From Clusia tigrina (Eukaryota; Arthropoda; Insecta; Diptera; Clusiidae): a DNA stretch of 64,000 nucleotides. This document shows positions 1-13,544 of this stretch, in pieces. Numbering within the stretch: position 1 is the first letter of the stretch; each line of letters begins with the position of its first letter. The position numbers were made by a program, and so were the translations under genes. The stretch is taken from positions 73,417,995 to 73,481,994 of the forward strand of contig OV050031.1 in assembly GCA_920105625.2 (NCBI GenBank), given 5' to 3'. The notes under the pieces were generated by a model. That model saw only the letters and a list, made by a program, of their open reading frames with translations. It made no database searches and was not told where the DNA came from.

Positions 1-1395
1 GCAGCAGACCCCCCAATCGACAGCGACTGAGGCAGATAGGGGTAGATATAGGCATAGAGAAGGCAGCAGACCCCCCAATCGACAGCGGCAGCGACTGAGA
101 CGCCTAAAGAGATGCTGTCAGAGGCAGCGACGCCGACTGAGGCAACTAGGGTTCGATTTAGTCATAGACAAGGCAGCAGACTGAGGCAGATAGGGGTAGA
201 TATAGGCATAGAGAAGGCAGCAGACCCCCCAATCGACAGCGGCAGCGACTTAGACGCCTATAGAGATGCTGTCAGAGGCTGCGACGCCGACTGAGGCAGC
301 TAGGGTTCGATGTAGTCGAAGAGAAGGCAGCAGACCCACCAATAAACAGCGACAGCGACTGAGACGCCTACAGAGACGCTGACAGAGGCTGGGACGCCGA
401 CTGAGAAGCCGACTGAGACGCCGACTGAGGCAGATAGGGGTAGATATAGGCATAGAGAAGGCAGCAGCCCCCAATCGACAGCGGCAACGACTGAGACGCC
501 GACTGAGGCAGATATTGGTAGATATAGGCATACAGAAGGCAGCATACCCCCAATCGACAGCGGTAACGACTGAGACTCCTACAGCCACGCTGACTGATGC
601 GGCGACGCCGACTGATACGCCGACTGAGGCAGATACGGGTAGATATAGGCATAGAGAAGGCAGCAGACCCCCAATCGACAGCGGAATTGACTGAGACGCC
701 TACAGAGACGCAGACAGAGGCTGCGACGCCGACTGAGACGCCGACTGAGGCAGATAGGGGTAGATATTGGCATAGAGAAGCAGCAGAACCCCACATTCGA
801 CAGCGGCAGCGACTGGGACGCCTACAGAGACGCTGACAGAGGCGGCGACGCCGACTGAGACGCCGACTGAGACGCCGACTAAGGCAGATAGGGGTAGATA
901 TTGGCATAGAGAAGGCAGCAGACTCCCCAATCGACAGCGGCAGCGACTGAGATGCCTACAGAGACGCAGGAATATGCGGCGACGCCGACTGAGACGACAA
1001 CTGAGGCAGATAGGGGTAGATATAGGAATAGAGAAGGCCGCAGACCTCCCCAATCGACAGCGGCAGCGACTGAGACGCCTACAGATACAATGACAGAGGC
1101 TGCGACACCGACTGAAACGCCAACTGAGGCAGATAGGGGTAGCAGCAGACCCCCCAATCGACATCAGCAGCGACTGAGACGCCTACAGAGACGCTGATAG
1201 AGGCTGCGACACCGACTGATAGAGGCTGCTACGCCGACTGAGACGCCAACTGAGGCAGATAGGGGCAGATATAGGCATAGAGAAGACAGCAGACTCCCCA
1301 ATCGGCGGCGGCAACGACTGAGACTCCTACAGAGACGCTGACAGAGGCTGCGACGTCGACTGAGGCAGATAGGGGTAGATATAGGCATAGAGAAA
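1..1395. repeat. HOR-A copy 1
   Basis: The copy may begin left of the window. It matches copy 2 at a constant offset of 1395 bp for the short junction unit (15/1410) and the AATAAAC marker (341/1736). Near 1193-1218 it lacks about 0.38 kb that copy 2 has between 2595 and 2997. The joint reads CTGATAGAGGCTGC, a word present on both sides of the missing block, as expected for a deletion between direct repeats. Confidence 0.85.
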
Positions 1396-4174
1396 GCAGC
1401 AGACCCCCCAATCGACAGCGACTGAGGCAGATAGGGGTAGATATAGGCATAGAGAAGGCAGCAGACCCCCCAATCGACAGCGGCAGCGACTGAGACGCCT
1501 AAAGAGATGCTGTCAGAGACTGCGACGCCGACTGAGGCAGCTAGGGTTCGATGTAGTCATAGAGAAGGCAGCAGACTGAGGCAGATAGGGGTAGATATAG
1601 GCATAGAGGAGGCAGCAGACCCCCCAATCGACAGCGGCAGCGACTGAGACGCCTACAGAGATGCTGTCAGAGGCTGCGACGCCGACTGAGGCAGCTAGGG
1701 TTCGATGTAGTCATAGAGAAGGCAGCAGACCCACCAATAAACAGCGACAGCGACTGATACGCCTACAGAGACGCTGACAGAGGCTGGGACGCCGACTGAG
1801 AAGCCGACTGAGACGCCGACTGAGGCAGATAGGGGTAGATATAGGCGTAGAGAAGGCAGCAGCCCCCAATCGACAGCGACAACGACTGAGACGCCGACTG
1901 AGGCAGATATTGGTAGATATAGGCATACAGAAGGCAGCATACCCCCAATCGACAGCGGTAACGACTGAGACTCCTACAGCCACGCTGACTGATGCGGCGA
2001 CGCCGACTGATACGCCGACTGAGGCAGATACGGGTAGATATAGGCATAGAGAAGGCAGCAGACCCCCCAATCGACAGCGGTATTGACTGAGACGCCTACA
2101 GAGACGCAGACAGAGGCTGCGACGCCGACTGAGACGCCGACTGAATCAGATAGGGGTAGATATTGGCATAGAGAAGCAGCAGAACCCCACATTCGACAGC
2201 GGCAGCGACTGGGACGCCTACAGAGACGCTGACAGAGGCTGCGACGCCGACTGAGACGCCGACTGAGGCAGATAGGGGTAGATATAGGCATAGAGAAGGC
2301 AGCAGACTCCCCAATCGACAGCGGCAGCGACTGAGATGCCTACAGAGACGCAGGCAGATGCGGCGACGCCGACTGAGACGACAACTGAGGCAGATAGGGG
2401 TAGATATAGGAATAGAGAAGGCCGCAGACCTCCCCAATCGACAGCGGCAGCGACTGAGACGCCTACAGATACAATGACAGAGGCTGCGACACCGACTGAA
2501 ACGCCAACTGAGGCAGATAGGGGTAGATAGTGGCTTAGAAAAGGCAGCAGACCCCCCAATCGACATCAGCAGCGACTGAGACGCCTACAGAGACGCTGAT
2601 AGAAGCTGCGACACCGACTGAGGCAGATAGGGGCAGATATAGGCATACAGAAGGAAGCAGACCCCCAATCGACAGCGGCAGCGACTGAGAAGCCTACAGA
2701 GACGCTGACAAAGGCTGCGACGCCGACTGAGGCAGATAGGTGTAAATATAGGCATAGAGAAGGCAGCAGACTCCCCAATGGACAGCGGCAGCGACTGAGA
2801 CGCATACAGAGACGCTGACTGAGGCAGATAGGCATAGAGAAGGCAGCAGACCCCCAATCGACAGCGGCAACGACGCTGATAGAGGCTGCGACGCCGACTG
2901 AGACGCCGACTGAGGCAGATAGGGGTAAATATAGGCATAGAGAAGCAGGAGACCCCCACAATCGACAGCGGCAGCAACTGGGACGCCTACAGAGACGCTG
3001 ATAGATTCTGCTACGCCGACTGAGACGCCAACTGAGGCAGATAGGGGTAGATATAGGCATAGAGAAGGCAGCAGACTCCCCAATCGACAGCGGCAGCGAC
3101 TGAGACGCCTACCGAGATGCTGACAGAGGCTGCGACGCCGGCTGAGGCAGCTGGGGGTAGATGTAGTCATAGAGAAGGCAACAGACCCAGCAATCGACAG
3201 CGGCAGCGACTGAATTGCCTACAGAGACGCTGAAAGAGGCTGCAACATCGACTGAAACACCGACTGAGACGCCGGCTGAGGCAGATAGGGGTAGATATAG
3301 GCGTAGAGAAGGCAGCACACCTCCCCAGTCAACAGCGGCAGCGACTGAGACGCCTACAGAGACGCTGAATGAGGCTTAGACATCGACTGAGACACTGACT
3401 GAGACGCCGAATGAGGCAGATAGGGGTAGATATAGGCGTAAAGAAGGCAGCAGACCTCCCCAGTCGGCAGCGGCAGCGACTGAGACGATTACAGAGACGC
3501 TGACAGAGGCTGCGACACTGACTGAGGCAGATAGGCTTAGAGAAGGCAGCAGACCCCCCAATCGACAGCGGCAACGACTGAGACTCTTACAGAGACGCTG
3601 ACGGAGGCTGCGACGCTGACTGAGGCGCCGACTGAGGCAGATAGGGGTAGATATAGGCATAGAGAAGGCAGCAGACCCGCCAATCGACAGCGGCAACGAC
3701 TGAGATGCCTACAGAGACGCTGACAGAGGCTGCGACGCCGACTGAGACGGCGACTGAGGCAGATAGGTGTAGATATAGGCATAGAGAAGGCAGCAGACCC
3801 CCCAATCGACAGCGGCATTGACGGAGACGCCTACAGAGACGCTGACAGAGGCAGATAGGGGTAGATATAGGCATAGAGAAGACAGTAGACCCCCCAATCG
3901 ACAGCGGCAGCGACTGGGACGCATACAGAGACGCCGACTGAGACGCCGACTGAGACGCCGACTGAGGCAGACAGGGGTAGAGAAGGCAGCAGACCCCTCA
4001 ATCGACAGCAGCAGCGACTGAGACGCCGACTGAGGCAGATATTGGTAGATATAGGCATACAGAAGGCAGCATACCCCCAATCGACAGCGGCAGCGACTGA
4101 GAAGCCTACAGAGACGCTGACAGAGGCTGCGACGCCGACTGAGGCAGATAGGGGTAGATATAGGCATAGAGAAA
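1396..4174. repeat. HOR-A copy 2 with long 3' extension
   Basis: The first ~870 bp after the AATAAAC marker parallels copies 1, 3 and 5. The copy then carries the 2566-3060 segment, also present after copy 5 (8201-8690) and in part after copy 3. About 1.1 kb of ordinary, more varied units (3100-4174) follows before copy 3 starts. Offset to copy 3 is 2779 bp. Confidence 0.8.
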
Positions 4175-5696
4175 GCAGCAGACCCCCCAATCGACAGCGA
4201 CTGAGGCAGATTGGGGTAGATATAGGCATAGAGAAGGCAGCAGACCCCCCAATCGACAGCGGCAGCGACTGAGACGCCTAAAGAGATGCTGTCAGAGGCT
4301 GCGACGCCGACTGAGGCAGCTAGGGTTCGATGTAGTCATAGAGAAGGCCGCAGACTGAGGCAGATAGGGGTAGATATAGGCATAGAGAAGGCAGCAGACC
4401 CCCCAATCGACAGCGGCAGCGACTGAGACGCCTACAGAGATGCTGTCAGAGGCTGCGATGCCGACTGAGGCAGCTAGGGTTCGATGTAGTCATAGAGAAG
4501 GCAGCAGACCCACCAATAAACAGCGACAGCGACTGAGACGCCTACAGAGACGCTGACAGAGGCTGGGACGCCGACTGAGAAGCCGACTGAGACGCCGACT
4601 GAGGCAGATAGGGGTAGATATAGGCATAGAGAAGGCAGCAGCCCCCAATCGACAGCCGCAACGACTGAGACGCCGACTGAGGCAGATATTGGTAGATATA
4701 GGCATACAGAAGGCAGCATACCCCCAATCGACAGCGGTAACGACTGAGACTCCTACAGCCACGCTGACTGATGCGGCGACGCCGACTGATACGCCGACTG
4801 AGGCAGATACGGGTAGATATAGGCATAGAGAAGGCAGCAGACCCCCAATCGACAGCGGCATTGACTGAGACGCCTACAGAGGCGCAGACAGAGGCTGCCA
4901 CGCCGACTGAGACGCCGACTGAGGCAGATAGGGGTAGATATTGGCATAGAGAAGCAGCAGAACCCCACATTCGACAGCGGCAGCGACTGGGACGCCTACA
5001 GAGACGCTGACAGAGGCTGCGACGCCGACTGAGACGCCGGCTGAGACGCCGACTGAGGCAGATAGGGGTACATATTGGCATAGAGAAGGCAGCAGACTCC
5101 CCAATCGACAGCGGCAGCGACTGAGATGCCTACAGAGACGCAGGCAGATGCGGCGACGCCGACTGAGACGACAACTGAGGAAGATAGGGGTAGATATAGG
5201 AATAGAGAAGGCCGCAGACCTCCCCAATCGACAGCGGCAGCGACTGAGACGCCTACAGATACAATGACAGAGGCTGCGACACCGACTGAAACGCCAACTG
5301 AGGCAGACAGGGGTAGATAGTGGCTTAGAAAAGGCAGCAGACCCCCCAATCGACATCAGAAGCGACTGAGACGCCTACAGAGACGCTGATAGAGGCTGCG
5401 ACACCGACTAAGGCAGATAGGGGCAGATATAGGCATAGAGAAGGAAGCAGACCCCCAATCGACAGCGGTAGCGACTGAGAAGCCAACAGAGACGCTGACA
5501 AAGGCTGCGACGCCGACTGAGGCAGATAGGTGTAAATATAGGCATAGAGAAGGCAGCAGACTCCCCAATCGACAGCGGCAGCGACTGAGACGCATACAGA
5601 GACGCTGACTGAGGCAGATAGGCATAGAGAAAGCAGCAGACCCCCAATCGACAGTGGCAACGACGCTGATAGAGGCTGCGACGCCGTCTGAGGCAG
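4175..5696. repeat. HOR-A copy 3
   Basis: It contains the short junction unit at 4189 and the AATAAAC marker at 4515. The right part, about 5356-5690, is a shortened version of the copy 2 extension. It ends where another GGTTCGA unit (copy 4) is joined in, near 5690. Confidence 0.8.
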
Positions 5697-6900
5697 CTAG
5701 GGTTCGATGTAGTCATAGAGAAGGCAGCAGACCCACCAATAAACAGCAACAGCGACTGATACGCGTACAGAGACGCTGACAGAGGCTGGGACGCCGACTG
5801 AGAAGCCGACTGAGACGCCGACTGAGGCAGATAGGGGTAGATATAGGCGTAGAGAAGGCAGCAGCCCCCAATCGACAGCGGCAACGACTGAGACGCCGAC
5901 TGAGGCAGATATTGGTAGATATAGGCATACAGAAGGCAGCATACCCCCAATCGACAGCGGTAACGACTGAGACTCCTACAGCCACGCTGACTGAGGCGGC
6001 GACGCCGACTGATACGCCGACTGAGGCAGATACGGGTAGATATAGGCATAGAGAAGGCAGCAGACCCCCCAATCGACAGCGGCATTGACTGAGACGCCTA
6101 CAGAGACGCTGACAGAAGCTGGGACGTCGACTGAGACGCCGACTGAGGCAGATAGGGGTAGATATTGGCATAGAGAAGCAGCAGAACCCCACATTCGACA
6201 GCGGCAGCGACTGGGACGCCTACAGAGACGCTGACAGAGGCTGCGACGTCGACTGAGACGCCGACTGAGACGCCGACTGAGGCAGATAGGGGTAGATATT
6301 GGCATAGAGAAGGCAGCAGACTCCCCAATCGACAGCGGCAGCGACTGAGACGCCTACAGAGACGCTGACAGAAGCTGGGACGCCGACTGAGAAGCCGACT
6401 GAGACGCCGACTGAGGCAGATAGGGGTAGATATAGGCATAGAGAAGGCAGCAGCCCCCAATCGACAGCGGCAACGACTGAGACGCCTACAGAGACGCTGA
6501 TAGAAGCTGCAACACCGACTGAGGCAGATAGGGGCAGATATAGGCATAGAGTAGGAAGCAGACCCCCAATCGACAGCGGCAGCGACTGAGAAGCCTACAG
6601 AGACGCTGACAAAGTCTGCGACGCCGACTGAGGCAGATAGGCATAGAGAAGGCAGCAGACCCCCAATCGACAGTGGCAACGACGCTGACAGAGGCTGCGA
6701 CGCCGACTGAGACGCCGACTGAGGCAGATAGGGGTAAATATAGGCATAGAGAAGCAGGAGACCCCCACAATCGACAGCGGCAGCAACTGGGACGCCTACA
6801 GAGACGCTGATAGAGGCTGCTACGCCGACTGAGACGCCAACTGAGGCAGATAGGGGCAGATATAGGCATAGAGAAGACAGCAGACTCCCCAATCGGCGGC
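5697..6900. repeat. HOR-A copy 4, 5'-truncated
   Basis: It has the AATAAAC marker at 5738 but lacks the short junction unit that precedes the marker by 326 bp in the other copies. Its 3' part also departs from the others: around 6360-6480 it returns to a segment resembling the start of the block (GGGACGCCGACTGAGAAGCC, first at about 5787), giving an internal partial repeat. Confidence 0.7.
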
Positions 6901-8950
6901 GGCAGCGACTGAGACGCCTAAAGAGATGCTGTCAGAGGCTGCGACGCCGACTGAGGCAGCTAGGGTTCGATGTAGTCATAGAGAAGGCAGCAGACTGAGG
7001 CAGATAGGGGTAGATATAGGCATAGAGAAGGCACCAGACCCCCCAATCGACAGCGACTGAGGCAGATAGGGGTAGATATAGGCATAGAGAAGGCAGCAGA
7101 CCCCCCAATCGACAGCGGCAGCGACTGAGACGCCTAAAGAGATGCTGTCAGAGGCTGCGACGCCGACTGAGGTAGCTAGGGTTCGATATAGTCATAGAGA
7201 AGGCAGCAGACTGAGGCAGATAGGGGTAGATATAGGCATAGAGATGGCAGCAGACCCCCCAATCGACAGCGGCAGCGACTGAGACGCCTACAGAGATGCT
7301 GTCAGAGGCTGCGACGCCGACTGAGGCAGCTAGGGTTCGATGTAGTCATAGAGAAGGCAGCAGACCCACCAATAAACAGCGACAGCGACTGATACGCCTA
7401 CAGAGACGCTGACAGAGGCTGGGACGCCGACTGAGAAGCCGACTGAGACGCCGACTGAGGCAGATAGGGGTAGATATAGGCGTAGAGAAGGCAGCAGCCC
7501 CCAATCGACAGCGGCAACGACTGAGACGCCGACTGAGGCAGATATTGGTAGATATGGGCATACAGAAGGCAGCATACCCCCAATCGACAGCGGTAACGAC
7601 TGAGACTCCTACAGCCACGCTGACTGAGGCGGCGACGCCGACTGATACGCCGACTGAGGCAGATACGGGTAGATATAGGCATAGAGAAGGCAGCAGACCA
7701 CCCAATCGACAGCGGCATTGACTGAGACGCCTACAGAGACGCAGACAGAGGCTGCGACGCCGACTGAGACGCCGACTGAGGCAGATAGGGGTAGATATTG
7801 GCATAGAGAAGCAGCAGAACCCCACATTCGACAGCGGCAGCGACTGGGACGCCTACAGAGACGCTGACAGATGCTGCGACGCCGACTGAGACGCCGACTG
7901 AGGCAGATAGGGTTAGATATAGGCAAAGAGAAGGCAGCAGACTCCCCAATCGACAGCGGCAGCGACTGAGATGCCTACAGAGACGCAGGCAGATGCGGCG
8001 ACGCCGACTGAGATGACAACTGAGACAGATAGGGGTAGATATAGGAATAGAGAAGGCCGCAGACCTCCCCAATCGACAGCGGCAGCGACTGAGACGCCTA
8101 CAGATACAATGACAGAGGCTGCGACACCGACTGAAACGCCAACTGAGGCAGATAGGGGTAGATAGTGGCTTAGAAAAGGCAGCAGACCCCCCAATCGACA
8201 TCAGCAGCGACTGAGACGCCTACAGAGACGCTGATAGAGGCTGCGACACCGACTGAGGCAGATAGGGGCAGATATAGGCATAGAGAAGGAAGCAGACCCC
8301 CAATCGACAGCGGCAGCGACTGAGAAGCCTACAGAGACGCTGACAAAGGCTGCGACGCCGACTGAGGCAGATAGGTGTAAATATAGGCATAGAGAAGGCA
8401 GCAGACTCCCCAATCGACAGCGGCAGCGACTGAGACGCATACAGAGACGCTGACTGAGGCAGATAGGCATAGAGAAGGCAGCAGACCCCCAATCGACAGC
8501 GGCAACGACTGAGACTCCTACAGAGACGCTGATAGAGGCTGCGACGCCGGCTGAGACGCCGACTGAGGCAGATAGGGGTAAATATAGGCATAGAGAAGCA
8601 GGAGACCCCCACAATCGACAGCGGCAGCAACTGGGACGAATACAGAGACGCTGATAGAGGCTGCTACGCCGACTGAGACGCCAACTGAGGCAGATAGGGG
8701 CAGATATAGGCATAGAGAAGACAGCAGACTCCCCAATCGGCGGCGGCAACGACTGAGACTCCAACAGAGACGCTGACAGAGGCTGCGACGCCGACTGAGA
8801 CGCCGACAGAGGCAGATAGGGGTAGATATAGGCATAGAGAAGGCAGCAGACCCCCCAATCGACAGCGGCATTGACGGAGACGACTACAGAGATGCTGACA
8901 GAGGCAGATAGGAGTAGATATAGGCGTAGAGAAGGCAGCAGACTCCCCAA
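6900..8950. repeat. HOR-A copy 5
   Basis: It holds two short junction motifs, where CAGCAG runs straight into ACTGAGGCAGATAGG (about 6990 and 7205), the short unit at 7045 and the AATAAAC marker at 7371. From 8201 it matches copy 2 from 2566 (offset 5635 bp) for at least 0.45 kb. This is the last GGTTCGA-bearing copy in the window. Confidence 0.8.
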
Positions 8951-11900
8951 TCGACAGCGGCAGCGACTGAGACGCCTACAGGGATGCTGACAGAGGGTGC
9001 GACGCCGGCTGAGGGGTAGGTGTAGTCATAGAGAAGGCAGCAGTCCCAGCAATCGACAGCGGCAGCTACTGAAATGCCTACAGAGACGCCGAAAAAGGCT
9101 GGGACATCGACTGAGACACCGACTGAGACGCCGGCTGAGGCAGATAGGGGTAGATATAGGCGTAGAGAAGGCAGCAGACCTCCCCAGTCGACAGCGGCAG
9201 CGACGCCTACAGAGACGTTGGCAGAGGCTGCGACGCTGACTGAGACGCCGACTGAGGCAGATAGGTGTAGATATAGACATAGAGAAGGCAGCAGACTCCC
9301 CAATCGACAGCGGCAGCGACTGAGATGCCTACAGAGACGCAGGCAGATGCGGCGACGCCGACTGAGACGCCAACTGAGGCAGATAGGGGTAGATATAGGC
9401 ATAGAGAAGGCAGCAGACCTCCCCAATCGACAGCGGCAGCGACAGAGACGCCTACAGAGACACTGACAGAAGCTGCGACACCGACTGAAACGCTGACTGA
9501 GGCAGATTGGGGTAGATATTGGCTTAGAAAAGGCAGCAGACCCCCCAATCGACAGCAGCAGCGACTGAGACGCCTACAGAGATGCTGTCAGAGGCTGCGA
9601 CGCCGACTGAGGTAGCTAGTTTTAGAAGTAGTCATAGAGAAGGCAGCAGACCCTCCAATCGACAGCGGCAGCGACTGAGACGCCTACAGAGACGCTGACA
9701 AAGGCTGCAACGCCGACTGAGGCAGATAGGTGTCGATCTAGGCGTAGAGAAGGCAGCAGACTCCCCAATCGACAGCGGCAGCGACTGAGAAGCCTACAGA
9801 GACGCTGAAAGAGGCTGCGACATCGACTGAGACGCCGACTGAGACGCCGACTGAGACACCGACTGAGGCAGATAGGGGTAGATATAGGCTTAGAGAAGGC
9901 AGCAGACCCTCCAATCGACAGTGGCAGCGACTGAGATGCCTACAGAGATGCTTTCAGAGGCTGCGACGCCGACAGAGGCAGCCAGGGTTAGATGTAGTCA
10001 TAGAGAAGGCAGCAGACCCACCAATAGACAGCGGCAACGACTGAGACTCCTACAGGCACGCTGACTGAGCCTGCGACGCCGACTGAGACGCCGACTGAGG
10101 CAGATATTGATAGATATAGACATAGAGAAGGCAGCAGACCCCCAATCAACCGCGTCATTGACTGAGAAGCCTAAAGAGATGCTGACAGAAGCTGCGATGC
10201 CGACTGAGACGCCGACTGAAGAAGATAGGGGTAGATATAGGTATAGAGAAGGCAGCAGACCCCCAATCGACAGCGGCAACGACTGAGACTCCTACAGACA
10301 CGCTGACTGAGCCTGCGACGCTGACTGAGACGCCGACTGAGGCAGATATTGGTAGATATAGACATAGAGAAGGCAGCAGACACCCAATCAACCGCGGCAT
10401 TGACTGAGAAGCCTACAGAGACGCAGACAGAGGCTGCGACGCCGACTGAGATGTCGACTGAGGCAGAGAGGGGTAAATATTGGCATAGAGAAGCAGCAGA
10501 CCCCCACAATCGACAGCGGCAGCGACTGGGTCGCCTACAGAGACGCTGACAGAGGCTGCGACACCGACTGTGACGCCGACTCAGGCAGAAAGGTGTAGAT
10601 ATGGGCATAGAGAAGGCAGCAGACTCCCTAATCGACAGCGGCAGCGACTGAGATGCCAACAGAGACGCAGGCAGATGCGGCGACGCCGACTGAGGCGCCA
10701 ACTGAGGCAGATAGGGGTAGATATAGGCATAGAGAAGGCACCAGACCCCCCCAATCGACAGCGGCAGCGACTGAGACGCCTACAGAGACACTGACAGAGG
10801 CTGCGACACCGACTGAAACGCCGACTGAGGCAGATGGGGGTAGATATTGGCTTAGAAAATGCAGCAGACCCCCCAATCGACATCGGCAGCGACTGAGACG
10901 CCTACAGAGACGCTGAGAGAGGCTGCGACGCCGACTGAGGCAGATAAAGGCAGATATAGGCATAGAGAAAGCAGCAGACCCACAATCGACAGCGGCAGCG
11001 ACTGAGAAGCCTACAGAGACGCTGACAAAGGCTGCGACGCCGACTGAGGCAGATAGGTATGGATATAGGCATAGAGAAGGGAGCAGACTCCCTAATCGAC
11101 AGCGGCAGCGACTGAGACGCATACAGAGACGCTGACAGAGGCTGGGAAGCCGACTGAGACGCCGACTGAGGCATATAGGGGTAGATATAGGCACAGAGAA
11201 GGCAGCAGACCCCCCAATCGACAGCGGCAGCGACTGAGAATCCTATAGAGACGCTGACAGAGGCTGCGACGCCGACTAAGACGCCAACTGAGGCAGATAG
11301 GGGTAGATATATGCATAGAGAAGGCAGCAGACTCCCCAATCGACAGCGGCAGCGACTGAGATGCCTACAGAGACGCACACAGATGCGACGACGCCGACTG
11401 AGACGCCAACTGAGGCAGATAGGGGTAGATATAGGCATAGAGAAGGCAGCAGACCTCCCCAATCGACAGCGGCAGCGACTGAGACGCCTACAGAGACACT
11501 GACAGAGGCTGCGACACCGACTGAAACGCCAACTGAGGCAGATAGGGGTAGATATTGGCTTAGAAAAGGCAGCAGACCCCCAATCGACATCGGCAGCAAA
11601 TGAGACGCCTACAGAGACGCTGATAGAGGCTGTGACGCTGATAGAGGCTGTGACGCCGACTGAGACACCGACTGAGGCAGTTAGGGGCAGATATAGGCAT
11701 AGAGAAGGCAGCAGACACCCCAATCGAGAGCGGCAGCGACTGAGAAGCCTACAGAGACGCTGAAAGAGGCTGCGACATCGACTGAGACGCCGACTGAGAC
11801 GCCGACTGAGGCAGATAGGGGTAGATATAGGCATAGAGAAGGCAGCATACCCCCCAATCGACAGCGGTACCGACTGAGACTCCTAAAGACACGCTGACTG

Positions 11901-13469
11901 AGCCTGCGACGCCGACTGAGGCAGATAGGGGTATATATAGGCATAGAGAAGGCAGCAGACCCCCCAATCGACGGCGGCATTGACTGAGAAGCCTACAGAG
12001 ACGCAGACAGAGGCTGGGACGCCGACTGAGACGCCGACTGAGGCAGATAGGGGTAGATATTGGCATAGAGAAGCAGCAGACCCCCACAATCGACAGCGGC
12101 AGCGAGTGGGTCGAATACAGAGACGCTGACAGAGGCTGCGATGCCGACTGAGACGCCAAATGAGGCAGATAGGTGTAGATCTAGGCGTAGAGAAGGCAGC
12201 AGACTCCCCAATCGACAGCGGCAGCGATTGGGACGCCGACAGAGACGCTGACAGAGGCTGCGACGCCGACTTAGACGCCGACTGAGGCAGATAGGGGTAG
12301 ATATTGGCTTAGAAAAGGCAGCAGACCCCAATCGACATCGGCAGCGACTGAGACGCCTACAGAGGCGCTGATACTGGCTGCGACGCCGACTGAGACGCCG
12401 ACTGAGGCAGATATAGGCATAGAGAAGGCAGTAGACCTCCCCAATCGACAGCGGCAGCGACTGAGATGCCTACAGAGACTCTGGCAGATGCGGCGACGCC
12501 GACTGAGACGCCAACTGAGGCAGATAGGGGTAGATATAGGCATAGAGAAGGCAGCAGACCCCCCAATCGACAGCGGCAACGACTGAGACTCCTACAGAGA
12601 CGCTGACAGAGGCTGCGACGCCGACTGAGATGCCGACTGAGGTAGATAGGGGTAGATATAGGCATAGAGAAGGCAGTAGACCCCCCAATCGATAGCGGCA
12701 TTGATTGAGATGCCTACAGAGACGCTGACAGAGGCTGCGACGCCGACTGAGACACTGACTGATTCGAATAGGGGTAGATATAGGCATAGGGAAGGCAGCA
12801 GACCACCCAGTCGTCAGCGGCAGCGACTGGGACGCCTACAGAGACGCTGACAGAGGCTGCGACGCCGACTGAGACGCCGACTGAGGCAGATGGGGGTAGA
12901 TATAGGCATAGAGAAGGTAGCAGACCCCCATTCGACAGTGGCAGCGACTAGGACGCCTACAGAGACGCTGACAGAGGCTGCGACACCGACTGAGAAGCCG
13001 ACTGAGGCAGATAGGAGTAGATATTGGCATAGAGAAGGCAGCAGACCCGCCAATCGACAGCGGCAGCGACTGAGATACCTACAGAGACGCTGACAGATGC
13101 TGCGACGCCGACTGAGGCAGATAGTGGTAGATATAGGCATAGAGAAGGCAGCAGACCCCCCAATCGGCGGCGGCAGCGACTGTGACTCCTACAGAGACGC
13201 TGACAGAGGCTGCGACGCCGACTGAGACGCCGACTGAGGCAGATAGGGGTAGATATAGGCGTAGAGAAGACAGCAGACCTCCCCAGTCGACAGCGGCAGC
13301 GACTGAGACGCGTACAGAGACGCTGACAGAGGCTGCGACGCCGACTGAGGCAGATAGGGGTAGATATAGGCAAAGAGAAGGCAGCAGACCCCCCAATCGA
13401 CAGCAGCAGCTACTGAGACTCCTACAGAGATGCTGTCAGACGCTGCGACGACGACTGAGGCAGCTAGGG
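8951..13469. repeat. Mosaic satellite block without a clean HOR
   Basis: Ordinary 110/122-bp units with many private substitutions. Units with AGATCT, such as the one near 9734, first become visible here. A two-unit couplet with GGCAGATGCGG followed by GATATTGGCTTAGAAAA recurs at about 9325, 10653 and 11361. I see no constant higher-order period across the whole stretch and no non-repeat sequence in it. Confidence 0.8.
11426..12258. repeat. Duplicated segment, partner at 16264-17096
   Basis: About 830 bp corresponds to 16264-17096 at a constant offset of 4838 bp. Shared rare variants include CATCGGCAGCAAATGAGACG, GACTCCTAAAGACACGC and GGGGTATATATAGG. The flanks diverge into other unit types. 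Ends are placed by eye to within a few tens of bases. Confidence 0.8.
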
Positions 13470-13544
13470 TTAGTCATAGAGAAGGCAGCAGACCGCCCAA
13501 TCGACAGCGGCAGCGACTGAGACGCTTACAGAGACGCTGACAGA

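Larger units (their letters stand above)
1..8950. repeat. Higher-order repeat region A
   Basis: This third of the left half is set apart by units carrying GGTTCGA in place of the usual GGGTAGA, followed by CCCACCAATAAAC. The AATAAAC marker lies at 341, 1736, 4515, 5738 and 7371. A shortened junction unit, in which AATCGACAGCGACTGAGG joins two units, lies at 15, 1410, 4189 and 7045. The two markers keep the same distance from each other in all four copies that have both, which shows that a multi-unit block, not single units, was copied. I did not see the AATAAAC marker to the right of about 7.4 kb. Confidence 0.9.

Noticed and set aside
304..310. GGTTCGA, resembling a tRNA internal promoter B box, in HOR-A units (304 and its copies)
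   Set aside because: No A box at a suitable distance, no cloverleaf pairing, and the following bases (TGTAG) do not complete the B-box consensus. It is a substitution variant of GGGTAGA.
11931..11940. TATATATAG words (also near 16766, 17306, 17646, 58185 and 61005) as TATA-like promoters
   Set aside because: They are one- or two-base variants of TAGATATAG inside ordinary units. No gene or conserved start context follows.
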